From: Cohnella zeiphila
GTDB taxonomy: Bacteria > Bacillota > Bacilli > Paenibacillales > Paenibacillaceae
NCBI RefSeq assembly: GCF_014212055.1
Contig: NZ_JACJVO010000032.1
Coordinates: 248,001 to 312,000 of the forward strand
Reading direction: 5' to 3'
Length of the DNA stretch: 64,000 nucleotides
Shown here: positions 26,137-34,682 of the stretch, in pieces
Position numbering within the stretch: the first letter of the stretch is position 1
Layout: each line of letters begins with the position of its first letter
The notes under the pieces: model-generated
Databases searched by the model: none
Told to the model about the DNA's origin: nothing
Seen by the model: the letters and a program-made list of their open reading frames with translations, nothing else
Position numbers and translations under genes: made by a program

Positions 26137-26201
26137 AATCTCGCGTATGGTATAATCCGATTAACGATAGACCATCCCCGATCGGAAAGGAAGCTGCCAA
26201 G

Positions 26202-26774
26202 ATGACCGTACGCTGCGCCTGGGTCAACGACGATCCGTTGTACATCGATTACCACGACCGCGAATGGGGAGTTCCGGTTCACGACGACCGGAAGCTGTTC
26301 GAATTTCTGGTGCTGGAAGGAATGCAGGCCGGATTAAGCTGGTACACGGTGCTGAAGAAGCGCGAGAATTACCGGCAGGCGTTCGACGGGTTCGATCCGC
26401 GCAAGGTGGCCGAATACGGCGAGGCCAAAGTGGCGGAGCTGATGGACAATCCCGGGATCATTCGCAATCGCGCGAAGATCCGGGCGGCGATCGCGAATGC
26501 GCAATGCTTCTTGAAGGTGCAGGAGGAATTCGGCAGCTTCGACGCGTACATGTGGCGGTTCGTCGGCGGGGAGCCGATCCTGAACCGCCGGCGGACGATA
26601 CGCGAGGTTCCGGCGACGACGCCGGAATCGGACGCGATGAGCAAGGATTTGAAGAAGCGCGGCTTCAAGTTCGTCGGGTCGACGATTTGCTATGCCCATA
26701 TGCAGGCGTGCGGAATGGTCAACGACCATACCGTGGACTGCGAGTTCTATCATTCGGCGGACAAGCATTCGTAA
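26202..26774 (+). CDS. tag: DNA-3-methyladenine glycosylase I
   Basis: A 190-residue protein that excises 3-methyladenine from alkylated DNA. It has the Tag hallmark RCAWVNDDPLYIDYHDREWG at the N-terminus, FEFLVLEGMQAGLSWYTVLK in the helix-hairpin region, and NDHTVDCEFYH at the end. The four zinc-site ligands of the family correspond to Cys5, His18, His176 and Cys180, all present. The start at 26202 follows GGAAAGGAAG. It is 65 bp after the hypothetical gene and 21 bp before a hydrolase gene that probably shares its message. Confidence 0.95.
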   Translation: MTVRCAWVNDDPLYIDYHDREWGVPVHDDRKLFEFLVLEGMQAGLSWYTVLKKRENYRQAFDGFDPRKVAEYGEAKVAELMDNPGIIRNRAKIRAAIANAQCFLKVQEEFGSFDAYMWRFVGGEPILNRRRTIREVPATTPESDAMSKDLKKRGFKFVGSTICYAHMQACGMVNDHTVDCEFYHSADKHS

Positions 26775-26795
26775 GCCGGGAGCGGAGGAACGAGG

Positions 26796-27671
26796 TTGGA
26801 CGTATCCGGAGAGTGGGAATTGCTGCCCGAAGACCGGGCGGAAACGATCGTTTATCGCCGTATCGGCGGCTATGATTTGCGATTGCTGCTGCTTCGGCCG
26901 GATCAAAGCGAGCCGGGTTCGAGCCCCTGCATCATTTTCATTCACGGCGGAGGCTTCACGGGCGGGGAGGCCGAGATGCTGCTGCCTCAATGCCGCTGGT
27001 TCGCGAAGCGAGGCTTTGCGTGCGTAACGGCCGATTATCGCCTCATGAAGATGGAAGAGGAACGGCCGGCCGCGGACAGCGTGACCCTGGACGAGTGTAT
27101 CGCCGATTGCAAGGCGGCGGTGCGCTTCGTTCGAAGGCACGCCGACCGATGGGGAATCGATCCCGGCCGCATCGTCCTTGCCGGGGAATCGGCCGGCGGT
27201 TATCTCGCCTGCGCGGTGTCCGCCCTTCATGATTTGGAAGCGCCGGGAGAGGACACGACGGTCTCTTGCGTGCCGGACTTGCTGGTCGCCTATAATCCGA
27301 TCACTCAGCTTGCGGGCAAATGGGGCCATTGGGTGCAGGACGCGCCGCTTCCGGACGAGCCTCCCGTCGCGGAAGGAGAAGCCGCCCGGCGGCTGGCCCG
27401 CTTCCGGAGGGCGCGCCGGTTGTCGCCGCTCTGGAGCTTGACGGAACGGCATCCGCCTCTGCTGATCATGCACGGACTGGAGGATGCGGTCGTGCTTCCG
27501 GAGGACAGCGCGGCCTACGCGGATAAGGTAAGCGAACTCGGAGTCGAGGTCCGGCTGGAGCTGCTGCCCGGGAGCGATCATGCTTTCGCGCTGTTCAATT
27601 ACCGGGCGTCCGATGAAGAGATCGGGCATGCGCTGGAGACGACGCTCAAATTCGTCCGCAGATTCTGGTAG
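26796..27671 (+). CDS. Alpha/beta hydrolase, HSL/carboxylesterase type
   Basis: A 291-residue hydrolase. The start is TTG at 26796, preceded by GGAGGAACGAGG. The oxyanion-hole motif HGGG (IIFIHGGGFTGGEAE), the nucleophile elbow GESAGG, the acid in LIMHGLEDAVVLPED and the His in GSDHAFALF form the complete Ser-Asp-His set of the hormone-sensitive-lipase (Abhydrolase_3) family. No signal peptide, so cytoplasmic. The substrate is probably a small ester or acylated compound; nothing in the context narrows it. It follows tag closely and is followed by 263 bp that hold the htpG promoter. Confidence 0.88.
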   Translation: MDVSGEWELLPEDRAETIVYRRIGGYDLRLLLLRPDQSEPGSSPCIIFIHGGGFTGGEAEMLLPQCRWFAKRGFACVTADYRLMKMEEERPAADSVTLDECIADCKAAVRFVRRHADRWGIDPGRIVLAGESAGGYLACAVSALHDLEAPGEDTTVSCVPDLLVAYNPITQLAGKWGHWVQDAPLPDEPPVAEGEAARRLARFRRARRLSPLWSLTERHPPLLIMHGLEDAVVLPEDSAAYADKVSELGVEVRLELLPGSDHAFALFNYRASDEEIGHALETTLKFVRRFW

Positions 27672-27828
27672 ATATTTTCCATAAGCAAAGCGGAATGCGC
27701 GAGATGAATGGGGCGGATGTCTCGAATACGAAGGCTACCCGCAAACGGCAGGCGCAAATCGTGACCTCCGCTCCCTCAACGAAGGTACGAACGGAAGCAG
27801 AAAACCCGCACGTCGTATTATTGCTCGG

Positions 27829-27858
27829 TTGACATGCCTTTTCGGGATATGATATATA
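27829..27858 (+). promoter_or_regulatory. Sigma-A promoter of htpG
   Basis: A perfect -35 TTGACA at 27829-27834 and TATATA at 27853-27858, 18 bp apart. It lies immediately upstream of the CIRCE operator and about 75 bp before the htpG start. The upstream part of this gap (27672-27828) shows no gene. Confidence 0.8.
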
Positions 27859-27866
27859 AAAAACAG

Positions 27867-27893
27867 TTAGCACTCATGAGGATAGAGTGCTAA
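27867..27893 (+). promoter_or_regulatory. CIRCE operator (HrcA binding site) upstream of htpG
   Basis: TTAGCACTC, nine bases, then GAGTGCTAA: a perfect match to the consensus CIRCE inverted repeat bound by the heat-shock repressor HrcA. It starts nine bases after the -10 box, so it covers the transcription start and the beginning of the leader, and its RNA hairpin lies in the 5' untranslated region. Confidence 0.97.
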
Positions 27894-27934
27894 AATAAAT
27901 GTCAGGAACATGATACCCGAAAGGAGTTCGGCCG

Positions 27935-29815
27935 ATGGTCAAGCAGCAGTTCAAAGCGGAATCGAAGCGGTTGCTGGAGATGATGATCCACTCCATTTAT
28001 ACGCAGAAGGAGATTTTCCTTAGAGAGCTCATCTCCAACGCCAGCGACGCGATCGACAAGATCTACTACCGGGCGCTGACCGACGACGCGTTGGTGTTCG
28101 ATAAAGACAATTACTACATCCAAGTGACGCCGGACAAGGACAAGCGCACGCTGACGATCTCCGACACCGGCATCGGGATGACGCGGGAAGAGCTGGAAGA
28201 GCACCTGGGCATTATCGCCAAGAGCGGCTCGCTCGCCTTCAAGAACGAGAACGAAGCGAAGGACGGCCACAACATCATCGGCCAGTTCGGCGTCGGCTTC
28301 TACTCGGCGTTCATGGTCGCGGATGTCGTAACCGTTATCAGCAAGGCGCTCGGAAGCGACACCGCGTACAAGTGGGAATCCGAGGGAGCGGACGGCTACA
28401 CGATCGAGCCCTGCGAGAAGGCGACGATCGGTACCGACATCATTTTGAAAATCAAGGAAAACGCCGACGAAGAACGGTACGACGATTTTCTCGAGCCGTA
28501 CCGGCTGAAGGCGATCATCAAGAAGTACTCGGACTTTATCCGCTATCCGATCAAGATGGAAGTAACGAGCAGCCGTCCGAAGGAAGGCGCGGACAATGAG
28601 TTCGAGGAATATAGCGAAGTTCAAACCGTCAACAGCATGATTCCGATCTGGCGCAAGAACCGGAACGAGCTGACGGACGAGGACTACAACAACTTCTATA
28701 TGGAGAAGCATTACGGCTTCGACACGCCGATCAAGCATATCCATATCCGGGCGGATGGAGCCGTCGTCTACAACGCGATCCTCTACATTCCGGAGAATAC
28801 GCCGTTCGACTACTATACCAAGGAATACGAGAAGGGCCTGGAGCTCTACTCCAACGGCGTCCTGATCATGAACAAATGCGCCGATCTGCTGCCGGACTAC
28901 TTCAGCTTCGTCAAAGGGATGGTCGATTCCGAGGACTTGTCGCTGAACATCTCGCGCGAGATGCTGCAGCAGGACCGCCAGCTCAAGCAGATCGCGGGCC
29001 ATATCAAGAACCGGATCAAGAGCGAGCTGCAGAGCCTCTTGAAGGACGACCGCGAGAAATACGAGAAGTTCTTCAAGTCGTTCGGCCGCCAGCTGAAGTT
29101 CGGGGTTTACAGCGACTACGGCGCCAACAAGGACACGCTTCAAGACCTGCTGCTGTTCTCTTCCTCCAAGGAAAAGAAGCTGGTCAGCCTGGCCGAGTAC
29201 GTCGAGAGAATGCCGGAAGGGCAGAAGTACATCTATTACGCTTCCGGGGAATCGATCGAGCGGATCGAGAAGCTTCCGCAGACCGAGCTCGTTCTGGACA
29301 AAGGCTTCGAGATTCTGTACTTCGCCGACGACGTGGACGAGTTCGCGATCAAGATGCTGATGAACTACAAGGAGAAGGAGTTCCGCTCCGTCTCCAGCGG
29401 CGATCTCGGCATCGAAGAGGAGGCAAGCGAGAAGCCGTCGGAAGCCGAAGAGAGCGCGAACAAGGAATTGTTCGAGCAGATGAAGGAGCTTCTCGGCGGC
29501 AAGGTGAAGAACGTCATCGCCTCCAAGCGGCTGAAGACGCATCCGGTCTGCTTGTCTTCGGAAGGCGAGCTGACGGTCGAGATGGAGAAGATCCTTCGCG
29601 CCATGCCGGGCAGCGAGAACGTGCAAGCGGACAAGGTGCTGGAGATCAACGTCCATCACGACGTGTTCCAATCGCTGAAGAACGCCCAGGAGAATGACCG
29701 GGAGAAGCTGAGCCTGTACACGAACCTGCTGTACAATCAGGCGCTGCTGATCGAGGGCTTGCCGGTTCAGGATCCGGTGGAGTTCACGAACAATATCTGC
29801 AAGATCATGCGCTAA
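27935..29815 (+). CDS. htpG: Molecular chaperone HtpG (Hsp90)
   Basis: A 626-residue Hsp90, start MVKQQFKAESKRLLEMMIHS after GAAAGGAG. The GHKL ATP-binding domain is intact (FLRELISNASDAIDK; DTGIGM; GQFGVGFYSAFMVAD), then the middle domain (ENTPFDYYTKEYEKGLELYS; GMVDSEDLSLNISREMLQQD) and the C-terminal dimerisation domain. It folds and stabilises client proteins in the cytoplasm using ATP. The CIRCE element places it under HrcA, together presumably with groESL and dnaK elsewhere. In Bacillus subtilis htpG is known not to be HrcA-controlled, so this wiring differs from the model organism. Confidence 0.97.
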   Translation: MVKQQFKAESKRLLEMMIHSIYTQKEIFLRELISNASDAIDKIYYRALTDDALVFDKDNYYIQVTPDKDKRTLTISDTGIGMTREELEEHLGIIAKSGSLAFKNENEAKDGHNIIGQFGVGFYSAFMVADVVTVISKALGSDTAYKWESEGADGYTIEPCEKATIGTDIILKIKENADEERYDDFLEPYRLKAIIKKYSDFIRYPIKMEVTSSRPKEGADNEFEEYSEVQTVNSMIPIWRKNRNELTDEDYNNFYMEKHYGFDTPIKHIHIRADGAVVYNAILYIPENTPFDYYTKEYEKGLELYSNGVLIMNKCADLLPDYFSFVKGMVDSEDLSLNISREMLQQDRQLKQIAGHIKNRIKSELQSLLKDDREKYEKFFKSFGRQLKFGVYSDYGANKDTLQDLLLFSSSKEKKLVSLAEYVERMPEGQKYIYYASGESIERIEKLPQTELVLDKGFEILYFADDVDEFAIKMLMNYKEKEFRSVSSGDLGIEEEASEKPSEAEESANKELFEQMKELLGGKVKNVIASKRLKTHPVCLSSEGELTVEMEKILRAMPGSENVQADKVLEINVHHDVFQSLKNAQENDREKLSLYTNLLYNQALLIEGLPVQDPVEFTNNICKIMR

Positions 29816-29882
29816 GCGGGAAAAGGCCGTCGGGGCCGTTCCGCCGGGTCGACGGGACCTGGGGAGCGGCCTCGTTACCGAT

Positions 29883-30077
29883 CTAAGCGATATCGTATCC
29901 CAGATCTTCGATTGCGGCCTTCACTTCCTCCAACGATACTCGATTCTCGTCATATCGGAAGGTTGCGCGTCCGAGCTTGACTTCCCCCTCTGCGCCCGAC
30001 TCCTTCAAAACGTTCTCGATTTTTTCGATACAGTGGCCGCATGACATTCCGATAATGTGCAAGGTCGTTTCTTTCAA
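29883..30077 (-). CDS. copZ: Copper chaperone CopZ-like heavy-metal-associated protein
   Basis: A 64-residue HMA-domain protein. The start is TTG at 30077 after GGGGAGG. The metal site GMSCGHC has Cys13 and Cys16, followed by IEKIENVLKES, the usual betaalphabeta fold, and ending AAIEDLGYDIA. Proteins of this type carry Cu(I) to a CopA ATPase or CsoR-type regulator; neither gene is present here. Its start overlaps the stop of the upstream SRPBCC gene by four bases, so it is translationally coupled to that gene rather than to a copper operon, which is unusual. Confidence 0.88.
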   Translation of the reverse strand: MKETTLHIIGMSCGHCIEKIENVLKESGAEGEVKLGRATFRYDENRVSLEEVKAAIEDLGYDIA

Positions 30078-30538
30078 CGCGATTCCTCCCCTGTTTCGGA
30101 TGGCGTCGAGGCCGGCAGCTTGCGGATCGATCGGGTCAAGCGTTTGATCAGGACGTTCGTTCCGTCTACCAAATGAGCGTGCAGCGTCGGGTACGGCATG
30201 CCGAACGGCGTGGCTTTGTTTGGATCCCATCCGGACCACCGGAACGTTAGCTCCGTCCGACCATCCAGCTCTTTCAACTCGAACGACCACGTCCAATCTT
30301 CGCCTACTCGGTAAGCCAAGCGGGCAGGAGGAAGGATGGTCGTCACCTTGCAGGCGGTCCTGCCCTGAGGTTCGTCCATCTCCACATGAAACTCATGCCC
30401 CTGGCGCGGCAGAAAATCGTTAGGGACGAACCAAAGCGCGATTCCATCCTTTGTGGCGATCGCCTCCCACACCTTCTGGATCGGATCGTCCAGCGTGCGG
30501 GTCTTGCAAATGTCGGGAAGCGGGGTCGTCGGTTCCAT
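30074..30538 (-). CDS. SRPBCC / AHSA1-family protein
   Basis: A 154-residue START-fold protein: KTRTLDDPIQKVWEAIATKD GI in the first strand-helix, ALWFVPNDFLPRQGHEF, VTTILPPARLAYRVGEDWTW and LTFRWSGWDP are the features of AHSA1 (activator of Hsp90 ATPase homologue)-type proteins. These bind hydrophobic ligands in a deep cavity, and many in Bacillales are of unknown function, often next to ArsR or other regulators. Here the next gene upstream is a divergent TetR regulator (about 130 bp away, AT-rich), and copZ is coupled downstream. Confidence 0.85.
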   Translation of the reverse strand: MEPTTPLPDICKTRTLDDPIQKVWEAIATKDGIALWFVPNDFLPRQGHEFHVEMDEPQGRTACKVTTILPPARLAYRVGEDWTWSFELKELDGRTELTFRWSGWDPNKATPFGMPYPTLHAHLVDGTNVLIKRLTRSIRKLPASTPSETGEESR

Positions 30539-30666
30539 CGATGCATCTCCTTTCGAATTGAGCCTTTGACGGCGGGTTGCATTTTTGATTATACAAAAAA
30601 ATTATAAATATAAAAATAAAATATTCATTTATTTTTATGTTGAATTGAAATGGACCTTCGATTACA

Positions 30667-31317
30667 GTGGTAGGGGGAGGGATTGTTATCGCGCGCGGAT
30701 TTACGGAAAGCCAGAAAGAAGCCATCCGGAATCAATTGATTCGAGAAGGTAAGCGGCTGTTCGGCAAGTATGGACTAAAGAAAACGAATATCGCCCAACT
30801 CACCGAAGCGGCGGGCATTTCGCCCGCGGCGTTCTATAAATTTTTCGCATCCAAGGAAGAGCTTTACTTCTTTATTTTTGAAAAAGAAGCATTGAACATG
30901 CAAAACTTGATTTTGGAGCAGGTCCGAGACCCGGATTCCGATTCGACGGAGACCAGCTTTCGAAATGCGTTCGCCACGATGATGAATCTCTATAAAGAGG
31001 AGCCGTTTCTGGAACGGCTGTTTCTGGGAAGCGACTTGAACCAATTGATGCTCTCCATTGCCGAAGCCGACATCAACGCCCACGTTCGGTCCGGATATCG
31101 GAACTTCACGCCCGCATTCGAGAGTTTGCAGAAGGAAGGAAAGGTCATTCCGGCCGACCCCGAAGTTCTGATCACGATTATGCAATTGTTCTTCTTGCTT
31201 AATGATCAGCGAAGCCATTTCGATCCGGGCTTGTTCGATCAAGCGATGAATCTGTTGGCCCGTTGGATTGCCCGCGGGTTGACAAGCACGGAGGCGCCGC
31301 AAGGAGGAACCGGATGA
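30667..31317 (+). CDS. TetR family transcriptional regulator
   Basis: About 210 residues. The N-terminal helix-turn-helix is clear: EGKRLFGKYGLKKTNIAQLT, then EAAGISPAAFYKFFASKEEL. The rest is helical, with a C-terminal ligand/dimer domain. The start is uncertain: GTG at 30667 has no ribosome site, whereas GGGGGAGGG lies downstream of it, best placed for the rare codons ATT (30682) or ATC (30688). The gene is ATGA-coupled to the following WYL regulator and probably controls the operon that includes the efflux pump, and perhaps the divergent SRPBCC-copZ pair. Confidence 0.88.
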   Translation: MVGGGIVIARGFTESQKEAIRNQLIREGKRLFGKYGLKKTNIAQLTEAAGISPAAFYKFFASKEELYFFIFEKEALNMQNLILEQVRDPDSDSTETSFRNAFATMMNLYKEEPFLERLFLGSDLNQLMLSIAEADINAHVRSGYRNFTPAFESLQKEGKVIPADPEVLITIMQLFFLLNDQRSHFDPGLFDQAMNLLARWIARGLTSTEAPQGGTG

Positions 31318-32237
31318 AGCTGGAGCGCTTGATCTCCATGGTATACATGCTGCTCAATCACGAAGTGGTGTCCGCCACGGCGCTGGCCGAGCGATACAAC
31401 GTCTCCCCGCGGACGATCTACCGGGACATCGAGGCGATCTGCGCGGCCGGCATTCCCGTCGTCTCCTACCAGGGAGTTAACGGCGGCTTCGGCATCATGG
31501 ATGAGTACAAGATGGACAGAAGCTTGCTTGGCGCCCACGATGTCGGAGCGCTGGTCTCCGTGCTGCAGAGCATGTCCGCCGTTTTTGGCGACGAGCAGGC
31601 GATGGAGACGGCCTACAAGCTGCAGACGATCCAGGGCCGGCACGAGAAGCCGGGACTGTCCATGGAGATGGGAATCGGCAGAGCCGATCCGGAAGCGCTG
31701 CGGACTTTGCGCGCCGCGATCAAGGATTCGCGCGTACTGAAGTTCGTCTACATCAGTGCCAAGGGAGAGAAAACGGACCGCGTCGTGGAGCCGGTCAAGC
31801 TGACGTACCGGTACGATGCCTGGTATTTGTACGCCTACTGCCGGACGCGCAGCGATTACCGCGAATTCAAGGTGCCGCGTATGGTGGAGCTGTCCGCCAC
31901 GGCCGAGCCGTTCCGCCACAAGCATCCTCTTCCGCCTTCGTCCGCAAATTCGCCGCGCGAGATGCCCCGGGACGCTCCGTACATCGATGCCGTCCTGCAT
32001 TTCTCGGTCGCTTCGCTGGCCCGGGCGCTGGATTTTTTTCACCGCTTCGATAAAAGCTTCAACCCCGACGGCTCGCTGATCGTCAAGGCACGGATCTACC
32101 ATTACCCGGAGGCGAAATGGATCGTTCCGATTCTGTTAAGCTTCGGCAGCGGGGTCGAAGTGCTGGAGCCGGCCGAACTGCGGCAGGAGCTGCGAGAACA
32201 ATTGCAAAAAACATTATCTCTTTACGCCAAAGTATGA
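31314..32237 (+). CDS. YafY-like regulator: HTH_11 plus WYL domain
   Basis: A 307-residue transcription factor starting at ATG 31314 after AAGGAGG. The N-terminal helix-turn-helix (ATALAERYNVSPRTIYRDIE, then CAAGIPVVSYQGVNGGFGI) is followed by a WYL sensor domain (LRAAIKDSRVLKFVYISAKG, TDRVVEPVKLTYRYDAWYLY, AYCRTRSDYREFKVPRM) and a C-terminal extension. WYL proteins bind nucleic-acid or nucleotide-like ligands. The TetR stop overlaps its start (ATGA), and the MFS gene follows after 72 bp, so two regulators of different families precede one exporter. Confidence 0.9.
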   Translation: MKLERLISMVYMLLNHEVVSATALAERYNVSPRTIYRDIEAICAAGIPVVSYQGVNGGFGIMDEYKMDRSLLGAHDVGALVSVLQSMSAVFGDEQAMETAYKLQTIQGRHEKPGLSMEMGIGRADPEALRTLRAAIKDSRVLKFVYISAKGEKTDRVVEPVKLTYRYDAWYLYAYCRTRSDYREFKVPRMVELSATAEPFRHKHPLPPSSANSPREMPRDAPYIDAVLHFSVASLARALDFFHRFDKSFNPDGSLIVKARIYHYPEAKWIVPILLSFGSGVEVLEPAELRQELREQLQKTLSLYAKV

Positions 32238-32309
32238 CACCTAGTTGTCATGCTTTTTTGTCTATACTGATGCTAGGAGTAAAAAGAGAAATCGAGGAGC
32301 GTGCAAAAG

Positions 32310-33860
32310 TTGAATTCTCGCAAACAGAGTCTTCCCATCGTGGTCGCAGGGCTGCTGCTCGGCATTCTGATGGCGTCGATGGACAATACGATCGTGGCCA
32401 CCGCCATGGGCAATATCGTCGGTGAACTAGGCGGCATGGATAAATTCGTCTGGGTCACGTCCGCCTATATGGTGGCGGAGATGGCGGGCATGCCGATCTT
32501 CGGCAAGCTGTCGGACATGTACGGGCGCAAGCGGTTTTTCGTCTTCGGCATCATCGTCTTCATGGCCGGCTCCGCCCTGTGCGGAACGGCGCACACCATC
32601 ACGGAGCTTGCCCTCTACCGGGCGGTGCAAGGAATCGGCGGCGGCGCGCTCGTGCCGATCGCGTTCGCCATTATGTTCGACGCGATTCCGGTGGAGCAGC
32701 GCGGAAAAATGGGCGGCTTGTTCGGCGCCGTCTTCGGACTGTCTAGCATCTTCGGCCCGCTGCTCGGCGCCTACATTACGGATCATATCGCGTGGCAGTG
32801 GGTATTCTATATCAATCTGCCGCTTGGCGTCATCGCCTTCGTCATGGTCGCTTTCTTCTACCGGGAGTCGCATGAGCACTCCAAGCAGCCGATCGACTGG
32901 CTGGGGGCGTTTACGCTGCTCGGCGCCGTCGTCTGCCTCATGTTCGCGCTGGAGCTCGGCGGCAAGGAATGGGCTTGGAATTCCGCGCCCAGCTTCGGTT
33001 TGTTCGCCGGCTTCGCCGTGCTGCTGGCTGCTTTTCTCGTCACGGAGACCAAGGCGAAGGAACCTATCATCTCGTACGCTCTGTTCAAAAGCCGGCTGTA
33101 CACGACCAGCGTTCTATGCGCTCTGTTCAGCGGCGCAGCCTTTATCGCCGCTTCCGTCTACATTCCGATCTTCATCCAGGGCGTATTGGGAGGCTCGGCC
33201 ACCAATTCCGGTCTGGTGCTGCTGCCGATGATGGTGGCTTCGGTCATCACCGCCTCAGTGGGCAGTGCCTTCTTGAACAAGATCCCGTACCGTAATATTA
33301 TGGTTCCGACAATGGCGCTGTTCGCCGTCGGCACGGCGCTGGTCACGACGCTGACGGCCGATTCGAGCCGGCTGATCGTCACCTTCTACATGGTGCTGAT
33401 CGGGCTCGGCATCGGAGCGTCGTTCTCGGTGCTCAGCAGCGCCGCCATTCACGGACTCTCTTACCGGCAGCGCGGTTCGGCCAGCGCGACGATGAATTTC
33501 CTTCGCTCGCTCGGCATGACGATCGGCATTACGACGTTCGGCATTCTCCAGAGCGACCGATTCTCCGGACGATTGGCCGGGGTGCTGCCGGCCGGCGGCG
33601 ATACGGGAGCCGCGGATGCGGCCAAGCTTCCCGCCGGACTCGACTTGAGCGATCCGCATGCGCTGCTGTCGCCGGCCACCCGCGCCCTTTTTCCGCCGGA
33701 TATTCTCGCTTCGATCTCGAAGCTGCTGTCCTCTTCTATCGTCTACACGTTCGCGTGGGCGCTCGTTCCCGTCGTTCTGGCGCTGCTCGCCTCGATCTTC
33801 ATGGGCAGCCAGAAGCTGGACGCTTCGGCGGAAAGCGGCGGAGCTTCGGCGGGGCACTGA
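32310..33860 (+). CDS. MFS drug:proton antiporter, DHA2 (EmrB/QacA) type, 14 segments
   Basis: About 516 residues, start probably TTG at 32310 (AGGAG 10 bp upstream); GTG at 32301 is in frame but too close to that site. The DHA2 signatures are present: LLGILMASMDNTIVATAM in segment 1 with the conserved acidic Asp, GKLSDMYGRKRFF between segments 2 and 3, and RAVQGIGGGALVPIAFAIMF in segment 4 with motif C-like GPLLGAYITDHIAWQWVFYI in segment 5. About 14 membrane segments. It should export toxic organic compounds or antibiotics. A bidirectional terminator follows and separates it from azoR. Confidence 0.93.
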   Translation: MNSRKQSLPIVVAGLLLGILMASMDNTIVATAMGNIVGELGGMDKFVWVTSAYMVAEMAGMPIFGKLSDMYGRKRFFVFGIIVFMAGSALCGTAHTITELALYRAVQGIGGGALVPIAFAIMFDAIPVEQRGKMGGLFGAVFGLSSIFGPLLGAYITDHIAWQWVFYINLPLGVIAFVMVAFFYRESHEHSKQPIDWLGAFTLLGAVVCLMFALELGGKEWAWNSAPSFGLFAGFAVLLAAFLVTETKAKEPIISYALFKSRLYTTSVLCALFSGAAFIAASVYIPIFIQGVLGGSATNSGLVLLPMMVASVITASVGSAFLNKIPYRNIMVPTMALFAVGTALVTTLTADSSRLIVTFYMVLIGLGIGASFSVLSSAAIHGLSYRQRGSASATMNFLRSLGMTIGITTFGILQSDRFSGRLAGVLPAGGDTGAADAAKLPAGLDLSDPHALLSPATRALFPPDILASISKLLSSSIVYTFAWALVPVVLALLASIFMGSQKLDASAESGGASAGH

Positions 33861-33865
33861 ATGGT

Positions 33866-33904
33866 AAAAGCCTGTTGAGAAACTTCAACAGGCTTTTTAT
33901 TTTG
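33866..33904. terminator. Bidirectional terminator between DHA2 pump and azoR
   Basis: AAAAGCCTGTTGA pairs with TCAACAGGCTTTT around a GAAACT loop, with A-rich and T-rich flanks, so it can stop transcription from both sides. Confidence 0.9.
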
Positions 33905-33915
33905 GGAACCTCCTG

Positions 33916-34548
33916 TTAGAAACGTTTGGCAACTTCCTTGGCATGTGCAATTGCTTTTTCTTTAATAGCCGGAGCGTGCTCCGATGATGCCGTTCCTTCA
34001 ACTAATATGGCCTCCATAGATGGAATCCCATATAACCGCAAAATCTTTTTCAGATAGCTGTATCCCATTTCGACTGCAGCAAGAGGACCTTCCGAATAAA
34101 CGGAACCGCTAGCTTGAATGTGTAAGGCTTTCTTGCCGGACAGCAGACCTACATATCCGCTTTTGGTCGTTTTGAAGGTCTTGCCCGGAATTGAAGTTGC
34201 ATCGGTGTATGCCTTCAACACCGGCGGGATCGAGAAATTCCACATGGGGGAAACATATACATACTTATCGGCAGCCACGAATTGATCGACAATTTCCTCA
34301 AGACGAGCCACCTTGGATTTCTCCGCATCCGTCAGTCGATCGAAAGACGAACCCGACCGGAGCTTTCCCCATCCTTTTAAAACATCAGCATCTAATTGCG
34401 GAATATTCTCTTTGTACAGATCCAAATGAACAACTTCATCCGTTGGATTTGCTTCGCGGTAAGCTTCAATAAATTGTTTGCCTACCGTGAGGCTAACAGA
34501 ATCCTGAGGATCGAGGGGATGTGCGGTGATGTACAGTACCGTTGCCAT
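33916..34548 (-). CDS. azoR: FMN-dependent NADH-azoreductase
   Basis: A 210-residue flavodoxin-fold oxidoreductase that reduces quinones and azo compounds by two electrons with NADH. The N-terminal FMN phosphate loop (HPLDPQDSVSLTVGKQF), the FMN-contacting YVYVSPMWNFSIPPVLKAYT and QASGSVYSEGP segments are diagnostic. GAAGGGAAG lies about 14 bp before the ATG at 34548. The gene is divergent from an HxlR-type regulator with 134 bp between them, as for azoR1 and its quinone-sensing repressor YodB in Bacillus. Confidence 0.95.
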   Translation of the reverse strand: MATVLYITAHPLDPQDSVSLTVGKQFIEAYREANPTDEVVHLDLYKENIPQLDADVLKGWGKLRSGSSFDRLTDAEKSKVARLEEIVDQFVAADKYVYVSPMWNFSIPPVLKAYTDATSIPGKTFKTTKSGYVGLLSGKKALHIQASGSVYSEGPLAAVEMGYSYLKKILRLYGIPSMEAILVEGTASSEHAPAIKEKAIAHAKEVAKRF

Positions 34549-34644
34549 GAATCAAAACTTCCCTTCTGTAATTGGTTTTAATACAGTTTCTAGGTTGATC
34601 TTAGCGTATATAAAATTCAATGTGAAGTACGCACAATAATGTGG

Positions 34645-34668
34645 TATAGTATGAAAAAAGGTACTGTA
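34645..34668. promoter_or_regulatory. Candidate operator of the HxlR-type regulator
   Basis: TATAGTA, ten bases, TACTGTA: an inverted repeat with one mismatch that overlaps the likely -10 box (TATAGT) of the regulator gene, 15-38 bp before its start. The placement suits repression of its own gene. Whether the site also controls azoR, whose promoter (TTGTGC, 17 bp, TTATAT on the other strand) lies in the same gap, is unproven. Confidence 0.5.
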
Positions 34669-34682
34669 ACGGAGGCCAACGA

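Noticed and set aside
29816..29882. Possible terminator between htpG and copZ
   Set aside because: There are GGCC-rich inverted segments but no convincing stem with a T run; I could not define one.
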